From the NCBI RefSeq assembly GCF_030409945.1, contig NZ_JAUFQV010000036.1, positions 62,001 through 126,000 on the forward strand: 64,000 bases of DNA, read 5' to 3'. Source of the stretch: Vibrio tapetis subsp. quintayensis (GTDB taxonomy: Bacteria; Pseudomonadota; Gammaproteobacteria; Enterobacterales; Vibrionaceae). The notes below the pieces were generated by a model. That model did no database searches. It saw only the letters and a list, made by a program, of their open reading frames with translations, and was not told the origin of the DNA. Position 1 is the first letter of the stretch; the number at the start of each line of letters is the position of its first letter. Below are positions 1 to 8,582 of the stretch, piece after piece. The translations under genes were made by a program, and so were the position numbers.

Positions 1-975
1 AACAACGGTGTATCTTACCCTGTACCTGCCGATAAATTTGACATGCGCAATTGGAAAATTACCATCCCATCAGACATAAACCAAGATGGTCGTGTTGATG
101 AGATCGAAGGCGTTGCAATGATGAGTTATTCGCACGCAGACTTTTTCCACTTGAATAAAGATGGGAACTTGGTGTTTGAAGTGCATAACAAAGCCATCAC
201 GACTAAGAATTCTAAAAACGCTCGTTCTGAATTGCGTCAAATGGCACGTGGTGCAGATTTTTCAATTGGCACGCACGACAACTTGAACAACTGGGCGCTG
301 TCTAGCCACCCTGATGCGAAGACATTCAGCGCTGTTGGCGGTGTTCTAGAAGCAACTCTTAAAGTAGATCATGTTTCTTTGCATGCTAAGCACCCAGAAA
401 AATACCCAGCTCACTCCGTCGTTGTTGGTCAAATCCACGCAGACAAAGATAACGCGCAAATCAAAGCCAAAACAGGTTTTGGGCACGGTAATGAGCCGAT
501 TAAAGTCTTCTACAAAAAATTCCCTGGTCATGAAATGGGTTCAGTTTTCTGGAACTACGAGCGCAACCTAGAGAAAAACGATCCTAACCGTGCAGACATT
601 GCATACCCAGTTTGGGGTAACACGTGGGAAAACCAAGCAGAACCAGGTAAAGCGGGTATTGCTCTTGGTGAAGAGTTCAGCTACCGCATTGAAGTGAAAG
701 GCACAATGATGCTATTGACCTTTGAAACCGAGCGACACGATACCGTTAAATATGAAATCGATCTGAGCAAGGGCATTGATAGCAAAGATTACCCAGCAGG
801 CTACGCAAAAGATTCTTTTTACTTTAAAGCCGGCGCTTACGGGCAGTGTAGTGTTCAAGACTCTCACCCAGTGTGGGGCCCTGGTTGTGAAGGTACAGGT
901 GATTTCGCGATTGATAAAAAGAATGGCGATTACAACAGCGTAACTTTCTCTGAACTTAAGCTAAACGTTAAGTAG
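1..975 (+). CDS. Alginate lyase, polysaccharide lyase family 7 (5' end missing)
   Basis: The reading frame is open from base 1 (NNGVSYPVPADKFD precedes the first ATG at 43), so the true start and any signal peptide lie outside the window; 324 residues are visible. Counting from the ATG at 43, the three PL7 hallmark blocks are present in order: RSELRQM at 61-67, QIH at 130-132 and YFKAGAYGQ at 260-268. These line the catalytic groove, with Arg, Gln/His and Tyr in the beta-elimination. Two Cys follow, at about 269 and 282, and could form a disulfide. The family cleaves alginate by beta-elimination and is normally secreted or periplasmic. The order of M and G preference cannot be read from sequence. 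A strong terminator follows directly. Confidence 0.93.
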   Translation, partial: NNGVSYPVPADKFDMRNWKITIPSDINQDGRVDEIEGVAMMSYSHADFFHLNKDGNLVFEVHNKAITTKNSKNARSELRQMARGADFSIGTHDNLNNWALSSHPDAKTFSAVGGVLEATLKVDHVSLHAKHPEKYPAHSVVVGQIHADKDNAQIKAKTGFGHGNEPIKVFYKKFPGHEMGSVFWNYERNLEKNDPNRADIAYPVWGNTWENQAEPGKAGIALGEEFSYRIEVKGTMMLLTFETERHDTVKYEIDLSKGIDSKDYPAGYAKDSFYFKAGAYGQCSVQDSHPVWGPGCEGTGDFAIDKKNGDYNSVTFSELKLNVK

Positions 976-1018
976 TAGATCAACAAGGTATCAGTCCTCT
1001 GAAACATAGCTAAACAGT

Positions 1019-1057
1019 AAGCCTTTCATCAGCACTTTGCGCGGTGAAAGGCTTTAT
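1019..1057 (+). terminator. Rho-independent terminator of the alginate lyase gene
   Basis: A perfect 10-bp stem (AAGCCTTTCA / TGAAAGGCTT, 1019-1028 and 1045-1054) has a 16-nt loop and a short T-rich tail. It lies 44 bases after the stop. The rest of the 976-1401 gap shows no gene; it must hold the promoter of the next gene, but no convincing -35/-10 pair stood out. Confidence 0.8.
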
Positions 1058-1401
1058 TGTATCTGTTATCAAATATTGGTGAATTGACGACAATGTTCAA
1101 TTTATCGCTCATCGATGTATTATTTTCTAGTAAGGAATAGGCACTAACCTTTACGGGCTTATGACTATTCAATATCGCTATTTGTCTTACAATTAAGCAT
1201 TAAAACCCCACACTGTACAGTTCGCATTGTACCTGAAAACGCATTCGTTGGTTTTTCCTTACATCGCTTTAGTCGGCAATTATCGTCTTGGGTCTAGTCT
1301 AAAAAGAAGCTTGGGTAAGTGTAAATAGGGTGCATAACCAATACATGGGTCTACAATTTCTATAAATGGTAGTGAACACCGCACAGACAGGAATTATCTA
1401 G

Positions 1402-2211
1402 ATGAAGCGTTCTATGTATAGGTCTATTCAACGCAACCAGGTTGGTTTACGTGCCTTGTTGTACATAAAGCTTAGAGCTGCTGCCGTATTATTTCTACTT
1501 TTTCCATTAGCAGGCTATTCTCAAGAACCGGGAAAACTGACGTGTTATAGCACCGTTTTTTCTCCTTTTGTTATTGAAGATAATGGAGAGATCAAAGGCA
1601 TCGATGTCGATGTTATCAAAGAAGTCGGACGAAGATTACATCTCGATATTTCCTTTGCTCTAAAACCCTGGAAGAGGCTAGAGCAAGATGTGAAAGACGG
1701 GACGGTAAGCTGTGTCGCTGCCTACTTTAGAACTGAAGAGCGACGGGAATACATGGATTTTACCAATGTTCCGTTACATATTACCTCATATACGTTATTT
1801 ACCAACAAAGCCGAGGTTAAAGCGTTTAAGACGTTTAAAGACCTCAAAGGTTGGGCTATTGGTGTGAACAGAGGCTTTAAAACCACTCCTGAGTTTGAAT
1901 CCGCGATGAGTCATGGCTTGATTACAAAACACGATGTTAAGTCTGACGAACAAAGTGTAAAGATGGTGTCGTCAAACAGGTTAGATGCCATGTTAACGAA
2001 TTACCATGTTGGGCTCTATAATATCAAAAAGCTTGGAGCATCTGATGTCAGGCCATTGTTGCCATCGATTCGTTCGACACCCGCGTATTTGGTCTTTTCC
2101 AAGAAACAGAATCTAGCCCATTTGGTGCCTAAATTTGATGAAGTCCTATTTTCGGTTATTCAAGACGGCACCTATCAAAGAATCGTTGACCAATATTTGC
2201 AAACCGAATAA
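1402..2211 (+). CDS. Periplasmic solute-binding protein, SBP_bac_3 type
   Basis: A 269-residue protein with a long positively charged n-region and a hydrophobic segment (about 27-40) ending near GYSQ, i.e. an export signal. The mature part follows the family 3 (amino-acid-type) binding-protein pattern: a first beta strand leading to FSPFVIEDNGEIKGIDVDVI, then KPWKRLEQDVKDGTVSC and FRTEERREYMDFTN in lobe one, and DLKGWAIGVNRGF at the lobe crossover. No permease or ATPase gene is adjacent, so it may be an orphan receptor or a stand-alone scavenging protein. Ligand unknown. AGGA lies upstream of the chosen ATG; an ATG at 1414 is an alternative. Confidence 0.8.
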   Translation: MKRSMYRSIQRNQVGLRALLYIKLRAAAVLFLLFPLAGYSQEPGKLTCYSTVFSPFVIEDNGEIKGIDVDVIKEVGRRLHLDISFALKPWKRLEQDVKDGTVSCVAAYFRTEERREYMDFTNVPLHITSYTLFTNKAEVKAFKTFKDLKGWAIGVNRGFKTTPEFESAMSHGLITKHDVKSDEQSVKMVSSNRLDAMLTNYHVGLYNIKKLGASDVRPLLPSIRSTPAYLVFSKKQNLAHLVPKFDEVLFSVIQDGTYQRIVDQYLQTE

Positions 2212-2275
2212 GGCCGATAACACGCCCAAGCGACTCTATAGTTCGTTGATGTGCCCTTTAGACTCATCGGTTTAT

Positions 2276-2989
2276 CTAGGCTTTCCAGTACCCTGAAAAG
2301 TAGGATTTGTCACTGTTGTAGTTACGGTTTTTCTGGATGTATTGGCGGATACCTTTTACTTGCTGAGCGTTTGCAGCGACAAAAATAGCAGGATTAGGCG
2401 ACTGCCACGTGATGGATTCAAGCTCTTCTAACAGTTTTGGTTGAGATGGGTCACTGTTAATTACCCATTTGAGATTAATCCCTATTGGTATTTTCACTTC
2501 CTGTCTATCTGCAAGTGAGGGAACCTGCACAAGTACTTGCCCTTGAGCGCTTTCGGGTAGTTTTTCCAAAATTGCGGCGAGCGCAGGTAGGGCGGTCAGG
2601 TCGGCAATTAATAGATGCCAGTCGGCTAAATAGTCGGGATATTTGGCTTTTCCTGGGCCTGCGATGCCTAAGTAATCGCCGATTTGGGCATTGCTAGCCC
2701 AACCTGTTGCTAACCCTTGATGATCATTCACAGCAAAATCGAGGGTAAGCTGTTTGGTGATGTCATCGAAAGCTCTAATGGTGTAAGAACGCATTCTTTT
2801 CTTCATGCCAAAACTAAAGCCAAGTTTAGGTTTTATTTGACCTGGAGAGGGTAAGACTATCTTAACGTGTGCACTTTCTTGGCCTACCGGGAAGTCATTG
2901 AGATCTGATCCTGACAATATAATTCGTCGCATATGAGGTGATAGGTCAATGATATTGTGGACTTGTGTCATTCGCATATTAAAACCCAT
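2276..2989 (-). CDS. Siderophore-interacting protein (FAD/NAD(P)H ferric-siderophore reductase)
   Basis: A 237-residue cytoplasmic protein of the SIP/ViuB family, which reduces ferric siderophores with FAD and NAD(P)H to release iron. Visible marks are the flavin-binding RSYTIR motif (about 68-73), the DFAVNDHQGLATGWA stretch that replaces the usual D-x-V-x-H-x-x-x-G-P-A-x-x-W block, the GPG turn, the IADLTALPA nucleotide-binding segment and the C-terminal FSGYWKA. The start is supported by GAGAGGAAA a few bases upstream. It is divergent from a MarR-type gene, with two operator-like repeats in the shared gap. No siderophore synthesis or TonB-receptor gene is nearby. Confidence 0.85.
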   Translation of the reverse strand: MGFNMRMTQVHNIIDLSPHMRRIILSGSDLNDFPVGQESAHVKIVLPSPGQIKPKLGFSFGMKKRMRSYTIRAFDDITKQLTLDFAVNDHQGLATGWASNAQIGDYLGIAGPGKAKYPDYLADWHLLIADLTALPALAAILEKLPESAQGQVLVQVPSLADRQEVKIPIGINLKWVINSDPSQPKLLEELESITWQSPNPAIFVAANAQQVKGIRQYIQKNRNYNSDKSYFSGYWKA

Positions 2990-3019
2990 AGGATTTCCTC
3001 TCTGTGTTCAAATTGTGAT

Positions 3020-3040
3020 ATAGTTGATGTTGTCATCTAT
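3020..3040. promoter_or_regulatory. Candidate MarR operator 1
   Basis: A 21-bp imperfect palindrome in the SIP/marR intergenic space (left half ATAGTTGAT, right half GTCATCTAT). Its reverse complement closely matches the second site at 3051-3071. Confidence 0.5.
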
Positions 3041-3050
3041 ATTTGCGTTA

Positions 3051-3071
3051 ATAGATGATATTATCAACTAT
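3051..3071. promoter_or_regulatory. Candidate MarR operator 2
   Basis: A 21-bp site (left half ATAGATGAT, right half ATCAACTAT) in inverted orientation to the copy at 3020-3040. The centres are 31 bp apart, about three helical turns. It covers an upstream ATG of the MarR frame, which favours the start at 3088. Confidence 0.5.
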
Positions 3072-3087
3072 TATTTTGGATGAGTAT

Positions 3088-3534
3088 ATGAATGACCGAA
3101 ACATCATGGAGTCACTGTTTAAGCTGATGTATGCCGTTAAGACTGAGCTTTCAGAACAGCTTTCTGCAAGCGGTGTTAGCGTTGCGCCAATGCACATAAA
3201 ACTATTAAAAATGCTGAGCGTCAAAGCGCCGTGTACAGCTCAGAACCTTGCGGAGTCGTTGAGCCGAGATAAAGCTCAAATAACTCGGCTTGTTCAAGAT
3301 TTATTGGCGGCACAACTGATCGAACGCACTCCGAATCCGGAAGATAAACGCAGTCAACTGTTGAATTTGAGGCAAGAAGCGTTAGACGTTCTTAAAACGA
3401 TGGACACCATTGAAAATCGGATAATGGATCGTATGTCTAGCGAGGTTAGTGACGAAGACAAGCAACTGTTTATTATGCTTGCTAATAAGTTTAAGGGTAA
3501 TCTACGCCCGAATGAGAAATCGCCTTTTCTGTAG
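3088..3534 (+). CDS. MarR-family transcriptional regulator
   Basis: A 148-residue winged-helix regulator. The core is KMLSVKAPCTAQNLAESLSRDKAQITRLVQDLLAAQLIERTPNPEDKRSQLLNL, i.e. helix-turn-helix recognition helix followed by the wing with the D-x-R motif (PEDKRSQ). Flanking helices form the dimer interface. The frame is open to an ATG at 3055, but that lies inside an operator-like repeat. The ATG at 3088 has GGATGAG seven bases ahead and starts MNDRN. Divergent to the siderophore-interacting gene, so autoregulation and control of that gene are inferred. The effector ligand is unknown. Confidence 0.8.
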   Translation: MNDRNIMESLFKLMYAVKTELSEQLSASGVSVAPMHIKLLKMLSVKAPCTAQNLAESLSRDKAQITRLVQDLLAAQLIERTPNPEDKRSQLLNLRQEALDVLKTMDTIENRIMDRMSSEVSDEDKQLFIMLANKFKGNLRPNEKSPFL

Positions 3535-3621
3535 GGCTTAGGGAACGGCAGGTTTAAGAAAAACGAAGGTATAGGAGTTTAATGCATATTGTTGAGAGCT
3601 TTTCTTTGCTTTAGAAACGGT

Positions 3622-3655
3622 GAAAGCCCGATGTTGGTAGCATCGGGCTTTCGAA
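3622..3655. terminator. Bidirectional hairpin between marR and rplY
   Basis: A perfect 12-bp stem (GAAAGCCCGATG / CATCGGGCTTTC) with a 7-nt loop lies between the convergent marR and rplY genes. The T-tails are weak on both sides. Confidence 0.65.
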
Positions 3656-3698
3656 TTTTCTAGATTCTCGGATGGTAAGGCCGATAGTCTTATATGCA

Positions 3699-3719
3699 AA
3701 AGATAGGGTTTCTATCTTT
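3699..3719 (-). terminator. Small hairpin just after rplY
   Basis: An 8-bp stem (AAAGATAG / CTATCTTT) with a 5-nt loop lies 24 bases beyond the rplY stop. On the minus strand it ends in TTTT. It is a weak terminator that may act with the stronger hairpin at 3622-3655. Confidence 0.4.
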
Positions 3720-3742
3720 GTAAATTCTTTTGGGTAAAAGAA

Positions 3743-4021
3743 TTATACGCGGATGAAATCCATGTGCTCAACTTTTGGCTTGAACGCGTGACGTTGAACG
3801 TCTTGTGGCTTAACCTTAACTTCTGCGCCATCAATCACAAGAGTGATTGTTTCGTAGAACTCAGGCTTATCCATTTGCGTGATAACTTCAGAGTGAGTTA
3901 ACGCGATAGATACAGGTGCTGCTTCACCACCGTAAACAACTGCTGGGAATTGGCCAGCGTGACGTAGGCGGCGGCTCGCACCCTTACCTAGTTCAGTACG
4001 TACTACTGCTTCAAATTTCAT
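3743..4021 (-). CDS. rplY: 50S ribosomal protein L25
   Basis: A 92-residue protein of the short (E. coli type) bL25 family, which binds 5S rRNA. It begins [24 protein letters not shown] and carries the conserved FPAVVYGG turn and the C-terminal [15 protein letters not shown]. The open frame continues 40 codons upstream to 4141, but that extension is not conserved in bL25. The ATG at 4021 has GAGAG about ten bases upstream and gives the expected length. About 180 bases upstream hold no other gene. Confidence 0.95.
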   Translation of the reverse strand: MKFEAVVRTELGKGASRRLRHAGQFPAVVYGGEAAPVSIALTHSEVITQMDKPEFYETITLVIDGAEVKVKPQDVQRHAFKPKVEHMDFIRV

Positions 4022-4320
4022 TGTATTTACTCTCAAAATAGTAAAATTAAACTTCATTACTAACGTAGCGACCCAGTTAGCAATGCGTGGTTCACAATCT
4101 TCATTGGTAGTGGAGATTGGAACGAGCGCGGATACTATCACTCAATCCTAACTAGAGCAAGAGTTTCAGCCCGAATCCGCACCAAAATTAGTATTTTTCT
4201 GCCCCCTTGCTAATTACTCCCTAATGAAAGCCTGAATCGGTTAGATTACAAACAGTTATTGGCGTTTAAAGTCCGGGGTTTCAGCGGCGATTTTTTGCAA
4301 TTAAGGCCAAATTATTAGGT

Positions 4321-5655
4321 CTATTTATGAGTTTGAAGCGTTAATATTGCCTTTAGGCCGCCTCGTTCATTTGAATCTAGATCCAGAGAACCTCGGTAGC
4401 TGTGTGCCATTTCGCATACGATATTAAGCCCCAGGCCTGTTCCTGGAGTGCTTTCATCTAAGCGAACACCACGTTTTAATACTTCACGATAGTTGGAAGC
4501 ATCGATGCCAGGGCCATCATCTTCAATGACTAACTGAACCTGTCTATTGTCGATTGGTTTCGAATGAACTCGGATCTGACTGCGAGCCCATTTATATCCA
4601 TTTTCGAGTAAATTACCGAGCATTTCGTCTAGGTCGGCTTTTTCAACCGCTACCTGCAAGTCGGTGTCGATTTCATTGATCAGTATGATGTCACGGTGTG
4701 CATAAACCTTATCAAAAGCCAACGAGATGGCATCTACCCGCTCACTTGGCAAACTGCTTACCGATAGAATGTTCATCGAACCAGCCATTCGAGCTCGGCC
4801 TAAGTGGTAGTCGATGTGCTGTTGCAGTTCCATCAATGGTGGACACATTTTATTTTGCTGATCAGATGGTAACTGAGACACTTCATTTTTTAGAACTGAA
4901 ATGGGTGTTTTTAACGCATGAGACAAGTTACCGGCATGGTTTCGCGCTCTTGCTAATAGCTCTTGATAGTGGAAGAGTAAGGCGTTGAGATCGGTTAACA
5001 GTGGTTGAATTTCTTTTGGGTAATCGCCGTCTAATTGATTTTGCTTGCCGTCTTTAAGTAAATTGAGCTCTCGCTGCATTTTTCCCAGAGGCCTAAGTGA
5101 CCAAGTGACTTGGAAGCCTATTAAGATAAGCACTCCAGCAAATAGTAAGCTAAGTATCAGCCAGAGTTGACCTGTTAGCGCGTCTAGTGTGTGATCTAGT
5201 GCTTCATCATTGGTGCCAATGGTGATGGTGATGGGCTTAGAGAAATCAGGTAAATAAATATCACGCTGGATAGAAATCAGCTTTTCTCCATTGGCACCAA
5301 TTGCACTGTGAAAACGTTTAAACTTGATGACTTGATCCCATAGTGAGCGCGAGCGCAGTACTTGATGCTCGGAACTCGCCATCCAATAGAGGCCACTGTA
5401 CGGCTGTGAAAAGCGGGGATCTGATAATCGATAGGGCATAACGAGCTGCCCAGTGTCGGAAACATCAAGGTTCGCGGTAAGCTCATCCATGGCAAGACTT
5501 AGCTGGCTTTTTATATCATCTTCCAAGTAGGTTTTAATAAGATTAGGGATGAGCAGACCCGCAATCAAAATCATGACGCCTAGCCATAAAGCGGCGGCGG
5601 CAAGAAGTCGATTACGTAGGCTGAGGTGCTTGGCAAATTTGGGCCTAATCGGCAT
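4321..5655 (-). CDS. Sensor histidine kinase (PhoQ/CarS-like)
   Basis: A 444-residue inner-membrane kinase. TM1 is at about 15-38 (LLAAAALWLGVMILIAGLLI). A periplasmic sensor domain of about 120 residues and TM2 near 165-185 follow, then a HAMP-like linker and the HisKA box LSHALKTPISVL with the phosphorylated His near residue 245. The ATPase domain has N box LGNLLENGYKWA, D box DDGPGID and G box GTGLGLNIV. Its start overlaps the regulator's stop by 11 bases, so the two are translationally coupled. By family and by the PepSY gene upstream it could be the Vibrio CarS/VprB kinase of cationic-peptide and calcium response; that is an inference. Confidence 0.85.
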   Translation of the reverse strand: MPIRPKFAKHLSLRNRLLAAAALWLGVMILIAGLLIPNLIKTYLEDDIKSQLSLAMDELTANLDVSDTGQLVMPYRLSDPRFSQPYSGLYWMASSEHQVLRSRSLWDQVIKFKRFHSAIGANGEKLISIQRDIYLPDFSKPITITIGTNDEALDHTLDALTGQLWLILSLLFAGVLILIGFQVTWSLRPLGKMQRELNLLKDGKQNQLDGDYPKEIQPLLTDLNALLFHYQELLARARNHAGNLSHALKTPISVLKNEVSQLPSDQQNKMCPPLMELQQHIDYHLGRARMAGSMNILSVSSLPSERVDAISLAFDKVYAHRDIILINEIDTDLQVAVEKADLDEMLGNLLENGYKWARSQIRVHSKPIDNRQVQLVIEDDGPGIDASNYREVLKRGVRLDESTPGTGLGLNIVCEMAHSYRGSLDLDSNERGGLKAILTLQTHK

Positions 5656-6304
5656 TGAGTCGGTATCCTAGTCCACGAACGGTGGCAATGATCTTTGGGG
5701 CTATTTTTTTACGGATACGGCCAATGAACACTTCGATGGTATTTGAATCACGATCAAAGTCCTGCTTGTAAATATGTTCAACCAATTCTGTTCTAGAGAT
5801 GACCTTGTCTGCGTTATGCATAAAGTAAGCAACTACCTTGTATTCTAGTGCAGTAAGGCTGACTGCTTGACCTTGCCAAAGTACTTTGGAGGTACGGGTA
5901 TCCAAGCTTAAATCACCGACTTGCATTACAGGAGACGCGTTACCCGAAGCTCGTCTCAGTTGAGCACGAATACGGGCAATGAGTTCAACGGTTTCAAACG
6001 GTTTGGTTAGGTAATCGTCTGCACCGGCATTTAAGCCCTCTACACGCTGAGACAGCGTATCGCGTGCGCTCAAGATGATAACAGGTGTATTGATGTTTTC
6101 ATCGCGGATACCTTTTAGCACCGTTAACCCATCTATCTTTGGTAAACCAAGATCCAACACGATGACGTCCCAAACTTCTGAAGTCGCTCGATACAATGCA
6201 TCGATGCCATCTTGCGAAAGTTCAGGCACCCAACCGGCTTGTTCTAGGGTGTCCATGATTTGTTGTCCTAGGCGTTGATCGTCTTCTACTACTAGTACTT
6301 TCAT
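5645..6304 (-). CDS. OmpR/PhoP-family response regulator (CarR/VprA-like)
   Basis: A 219-residue regulator. The receiver domain has the acidic pair EDD at 7-9, the phospho-acceptor Asp in VIVLDLGLP (about 51), Thr/Ser in VIILSARD and Lys in YLTKPF. The C-terminal winged helix runs from VGDLSLDTRTSKV to TVRGLGYRLNAD with the SRTELVEHIY...SNTIEVFIGRIRKK recognition region. It is the middle gene of a PepSY-regulator-kinase operon, 11 bases after the PepSY gene and overlapping the kinase gene. Target genes are not visible in the window. Confidence 0.9.
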   Translation of the reverse strand: MKVLVVEDDQRLGQQIMDTLEQAGWVPELSQDGIDALYRATSEVWDVIVLDLGLPKIDGLTVLKGIRDENINTPVIILSARDTLSQRVEGLNAGADDYLTKPFETVELIARIRAQLRRASGNASPVMQVGDLSLDTRTSKVLWQGQAVSLTALEYKVVAYFMHNADKVISRTELVEHIYKQDFDRDSNTIEVFIGRIRKKIAPKIIATVRGLGYRLNAD

Positions 6305-6315
6305 TTGAATTACCG

Positions 6316-6705
6316 TTATTTCTTAATGACGCTGTTTAGGTTACGGCCACGCAATTCCATTAACTCTAATGTGGTCGCGTTGTATTCAGCTCGTATGACG
6401 CTATCTTCATGCATGAGTTTCAGTTCGTAAACCCACTCATCATCGTCTTCTTCGAGTTCGACTTTTATGACTCGGCCGTTGAGTTGTGCACCGATGGTGG
6501 CATACAGTGCTGAAAATGGCTGAATCTTTCCATCTTTCACTGCTTCATACACTTCGTCTTGGTCTTCATCTATTTCAATGCGAGTTCCGTTAGCTGGAAC
6601 ATCGACCACAAGCTTTTCAGCGTCAGATTGAGCTAAAACGGATCCAGATAGGCCGAGCCCTAAAGCACCTATCGATAGTGCTGTTATAATTGATTTGCGA
6701 AACAT
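6316..6705 (-). CDS. PepSY-domain periplasmic protein
   Basis: A 129-residue secreted protein. It has a signal peptide (MFRKSIITALSIGALGLGLSG to about AQS). An acidic segment (EIDEDQDEVYEAV, ELEEDDDEW) follows, and then a PepSY-like fold with IQPFSALYATI and the C-terminal YELKLMHEDSVIRAEYNATTLELMEL strands. The frame could start 14 codons earlier, but the ATG at 6705 gives a clean signal peptide and has AGGT upstream. It is first in the operon with the two-component pair and is a candidate signal modulator for the kinase's periplasmic domain. The high Asp/Glu content would suit cation or peptide binding; this is inferred. Confidence 0.8.
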   Translation of the reverse strand: MFRKSIITALSIGALGLGLSGSVLAQSDAEKLVVDVPANGTRIEIDEDQDEVYEAVKDGKIQPFSALYATIGAQLNGRVIKVELEEDDDEWVYELKLMHEDSVIRAEYNATTLELMELRGRNLNSVIKK

Positions 6706-6776
6706 GCAGTTACCTATAAGGCTTAATGTTTTAAAAATTATAATCAAGCTTGTATGAATATAAAGTGAATCAGCGG

Positions 6777-8510
6777 TTAATTTAGCTCATCGTCAAAAAT
6801 TTTATCGCGCATTTTCCAAAATCGACCGACTTTTCTGGCGATAACAAATTGAGGCAGCCGAAATCGATGTTGGTTGTTGACGACTTTCGTTGGGCTTGTT
6901 GCGTCAAATGGTCGGTGTTTGTCGGCAAGGTGAGGGCGAACAAATTGATTTAAGAAACTTTGTTTTTGCTTTTTGGTGGTGAGTGACCAAAATTGATGCA
7001 CTTGCGCGTCGTTATCGCCTTTATAGGTCACTTTTAATTGGGTTTTACTTTTATCGTCTTTAAAAACGCTTAACACCATATCGGTGCATTCAAAGACTAA
7101 TGCATCTTTTAGGTTTAATGCTTCTTTGAGTTTCTTGTCAGGGTCTACCAAGGTAGCGTCGCATTCGTGGCATATCCGCGCGGCAATGTCGTTGTCTGCG
7201 CCGCATTCATTACAGTACTTAGCTCTGAACCTGTAGTTACAATGTTCACGTACGCCGTCTTCATCTTCAAAATAGCCTTGGCACTTACGTCCAAAGTGCT
7301 CGATTAGGAAACCATTGCTATCGAGTTTGCCCCAAAAATTATTATTGTAGCCACAGGCAGGGCAGGGAATGGTGATGATTTCACTGTCACTATCTGGTTT
7401 TGGGTTGCCAACTTCAGGCTGATATAGATCGTAGCTGTTGCCCGCGTAATCCAGAACTAAACACTCTTTCTTACCGTCTGAAAGTCGTAAGCCACGGCCG
7501 ACTATTTGTTGGTATAAGCTAACGGACTCTGTAGGGCGTAAAATTGCTATCAAATCGACGTGTGGTGCGTCAAACCCCGTGGTTAATACGGAAACGTTGA
7601 CCAGATATTTGATCTCGCGGTTTTTAAAGGCATTAATGATGCGATCACGCTCTAGGGTATGCGTATCGCCAATCACTAACGCTGATTCAGTTTCTGGTAG
7701 TAAGCCTAATATCTCTTGAGCGTGCCGAACGGTAGCGGCAAAGATCATAATGCCTTTGCACGCTTTGGCGTAATTGAGGATTTGCTCGACAATTTGCGGT
7801 GTCGCTCTTTTAGACTGCTCAATCACCATGTCCATTTCGGATTCTTTATAGCGGCCAGTGTTGGTTGGTTTGATTTGTGAGAAATCGTAGCTCAATACGG
7901 GAGCATCAATTAATTTAGCCGGCGTTAGGAAGCCTTCATCGAGAAGATAATGAATAGGCAACTCAAAAATACAATCTCGAAAGAAGCGTTTCTCTTCACT
8001 GCGAACCATACCTCTGGTGTGGTATTGATAGATCCATCCCATGCCTAGGCGATACGGAGTAGCGGTTAATCCTAATACTTTGATGCCTGAGTTGATTGAT
8101 TGCAAATGACTGATGACTTTGCGATAACTGCTTTTTTCATCGTCTGGTACCCGGTGGCATTCATCGATGACTAGTAAAGAAAATTGATTGGCGAAAGAGT
8201 CCAAATTTCGCACAACGGATTGAACCGATGCAAACACAACTTGTTGATCGGTTTCTTTTCGTCCGAGTCCTGCAGAAAATACCGAGCCTTTTAAGTCATA
8301 ACTTTCATATTTGGCGTGATTTTGTTCTACCAGTTCTTTTACGTGAGCCATGACGAGCACGCGGCCTTTAGCTAAACGCGCAAGCTCCGCAATTACAAGG
8401 CTTTTTCCGGCACCTGTGGGCAAAACAATCACCGCTGGAGTGCTGTTTTTTCGGAAGTAATGAATCACCGCTTTAACAGAATCGGCTTGGTACGGGCGAA
8501 GAGTAAACAT
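6777..8510 (-). CDS. radD: RadD (YejH) DNA-repair ATPase/helicase-like protein
   Basis: 577 residues from the ATG at 8510 (MFTLRPYQ), matching the start and the about 586-residue length of E. coli RadD. It is a superfamily 2 protein with motif I VLPTGAGKS, motif II DECH, motif III GLTATP, and motif VI QIVGRGLR. The C-terminal zinc-binding region has Cys groups CPACGYNN, CNECGADND and CHEC. The family helps RecA-dependent recombination and survival after DNA damage, and interacts with SSB. A TTG at 8531 would add seven residues not found in E. coli RadD. It is divergent from rsuA; the same radD-rsuA-bcr grouping is found in enterics. Confidence 0.92.
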   Translation of the reverse strand: MFTLRPYQADSVKAVIHYFRKNSTPAVIVLPTGAGKSLVIAELARLAKGRVLVMAHVKELVEQNHAKYESYDLKGSVFSAGLGRKETDQQVVFASVQSVVRNLDSFANQFSLLVIDECHRVPDDEKSSYRKVISHLQSINSGIKVLGLTATPYRLGMGWIYQYHTRGMVRSEEKRFFRDCIFELPIHYLLDEGFLTPAKLIDAPVLSYDFSQIKPTNTGRYKESEMDMVIEQSKRATPQIVEQILNYAKACKGIMIFAATVRHAQEILGLLPETESALVIGDTHTLERDRIINAFKNREIKYLVNVSVLTTGFDAPHVDLIAILRPTESVSLYQQIVGRGLRLSDGKKECLVLDYAGNSYDLYQPEVGNPKPDSDSEIITIPCPACGYNNNFWGKLDSNGFLIEHFGRKCQGYFEDEDGVREHCNYRFRAKYCNECGADNDIAARICHECDATLVDPDKKLKEALNLKDALVFECTDMVLSVFKDDKSKTQLKVTYKGDNDAQVHQFWSLTTKKQKQSFLNQFVRPHLADKHRPFDATSPTKVVNNQHRFRLPQFVIARKVGRFWKMRDKIFDDELN

Positions 8511-8582
8511 AAAAAGTGTGAAAAGGCTCAACTAATGTGACGAAGCCCTCTATAATAGCGCACTTAGCATTGTGAGGTATTC

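Noticed and set aside
8511-8531. TTG start for radD
   Set aside because: It would add seven residues not found in E. coli RadD, and its GAGGG is too far upstream; ATG 8510 gives the conserved MFTLRPYQ start.
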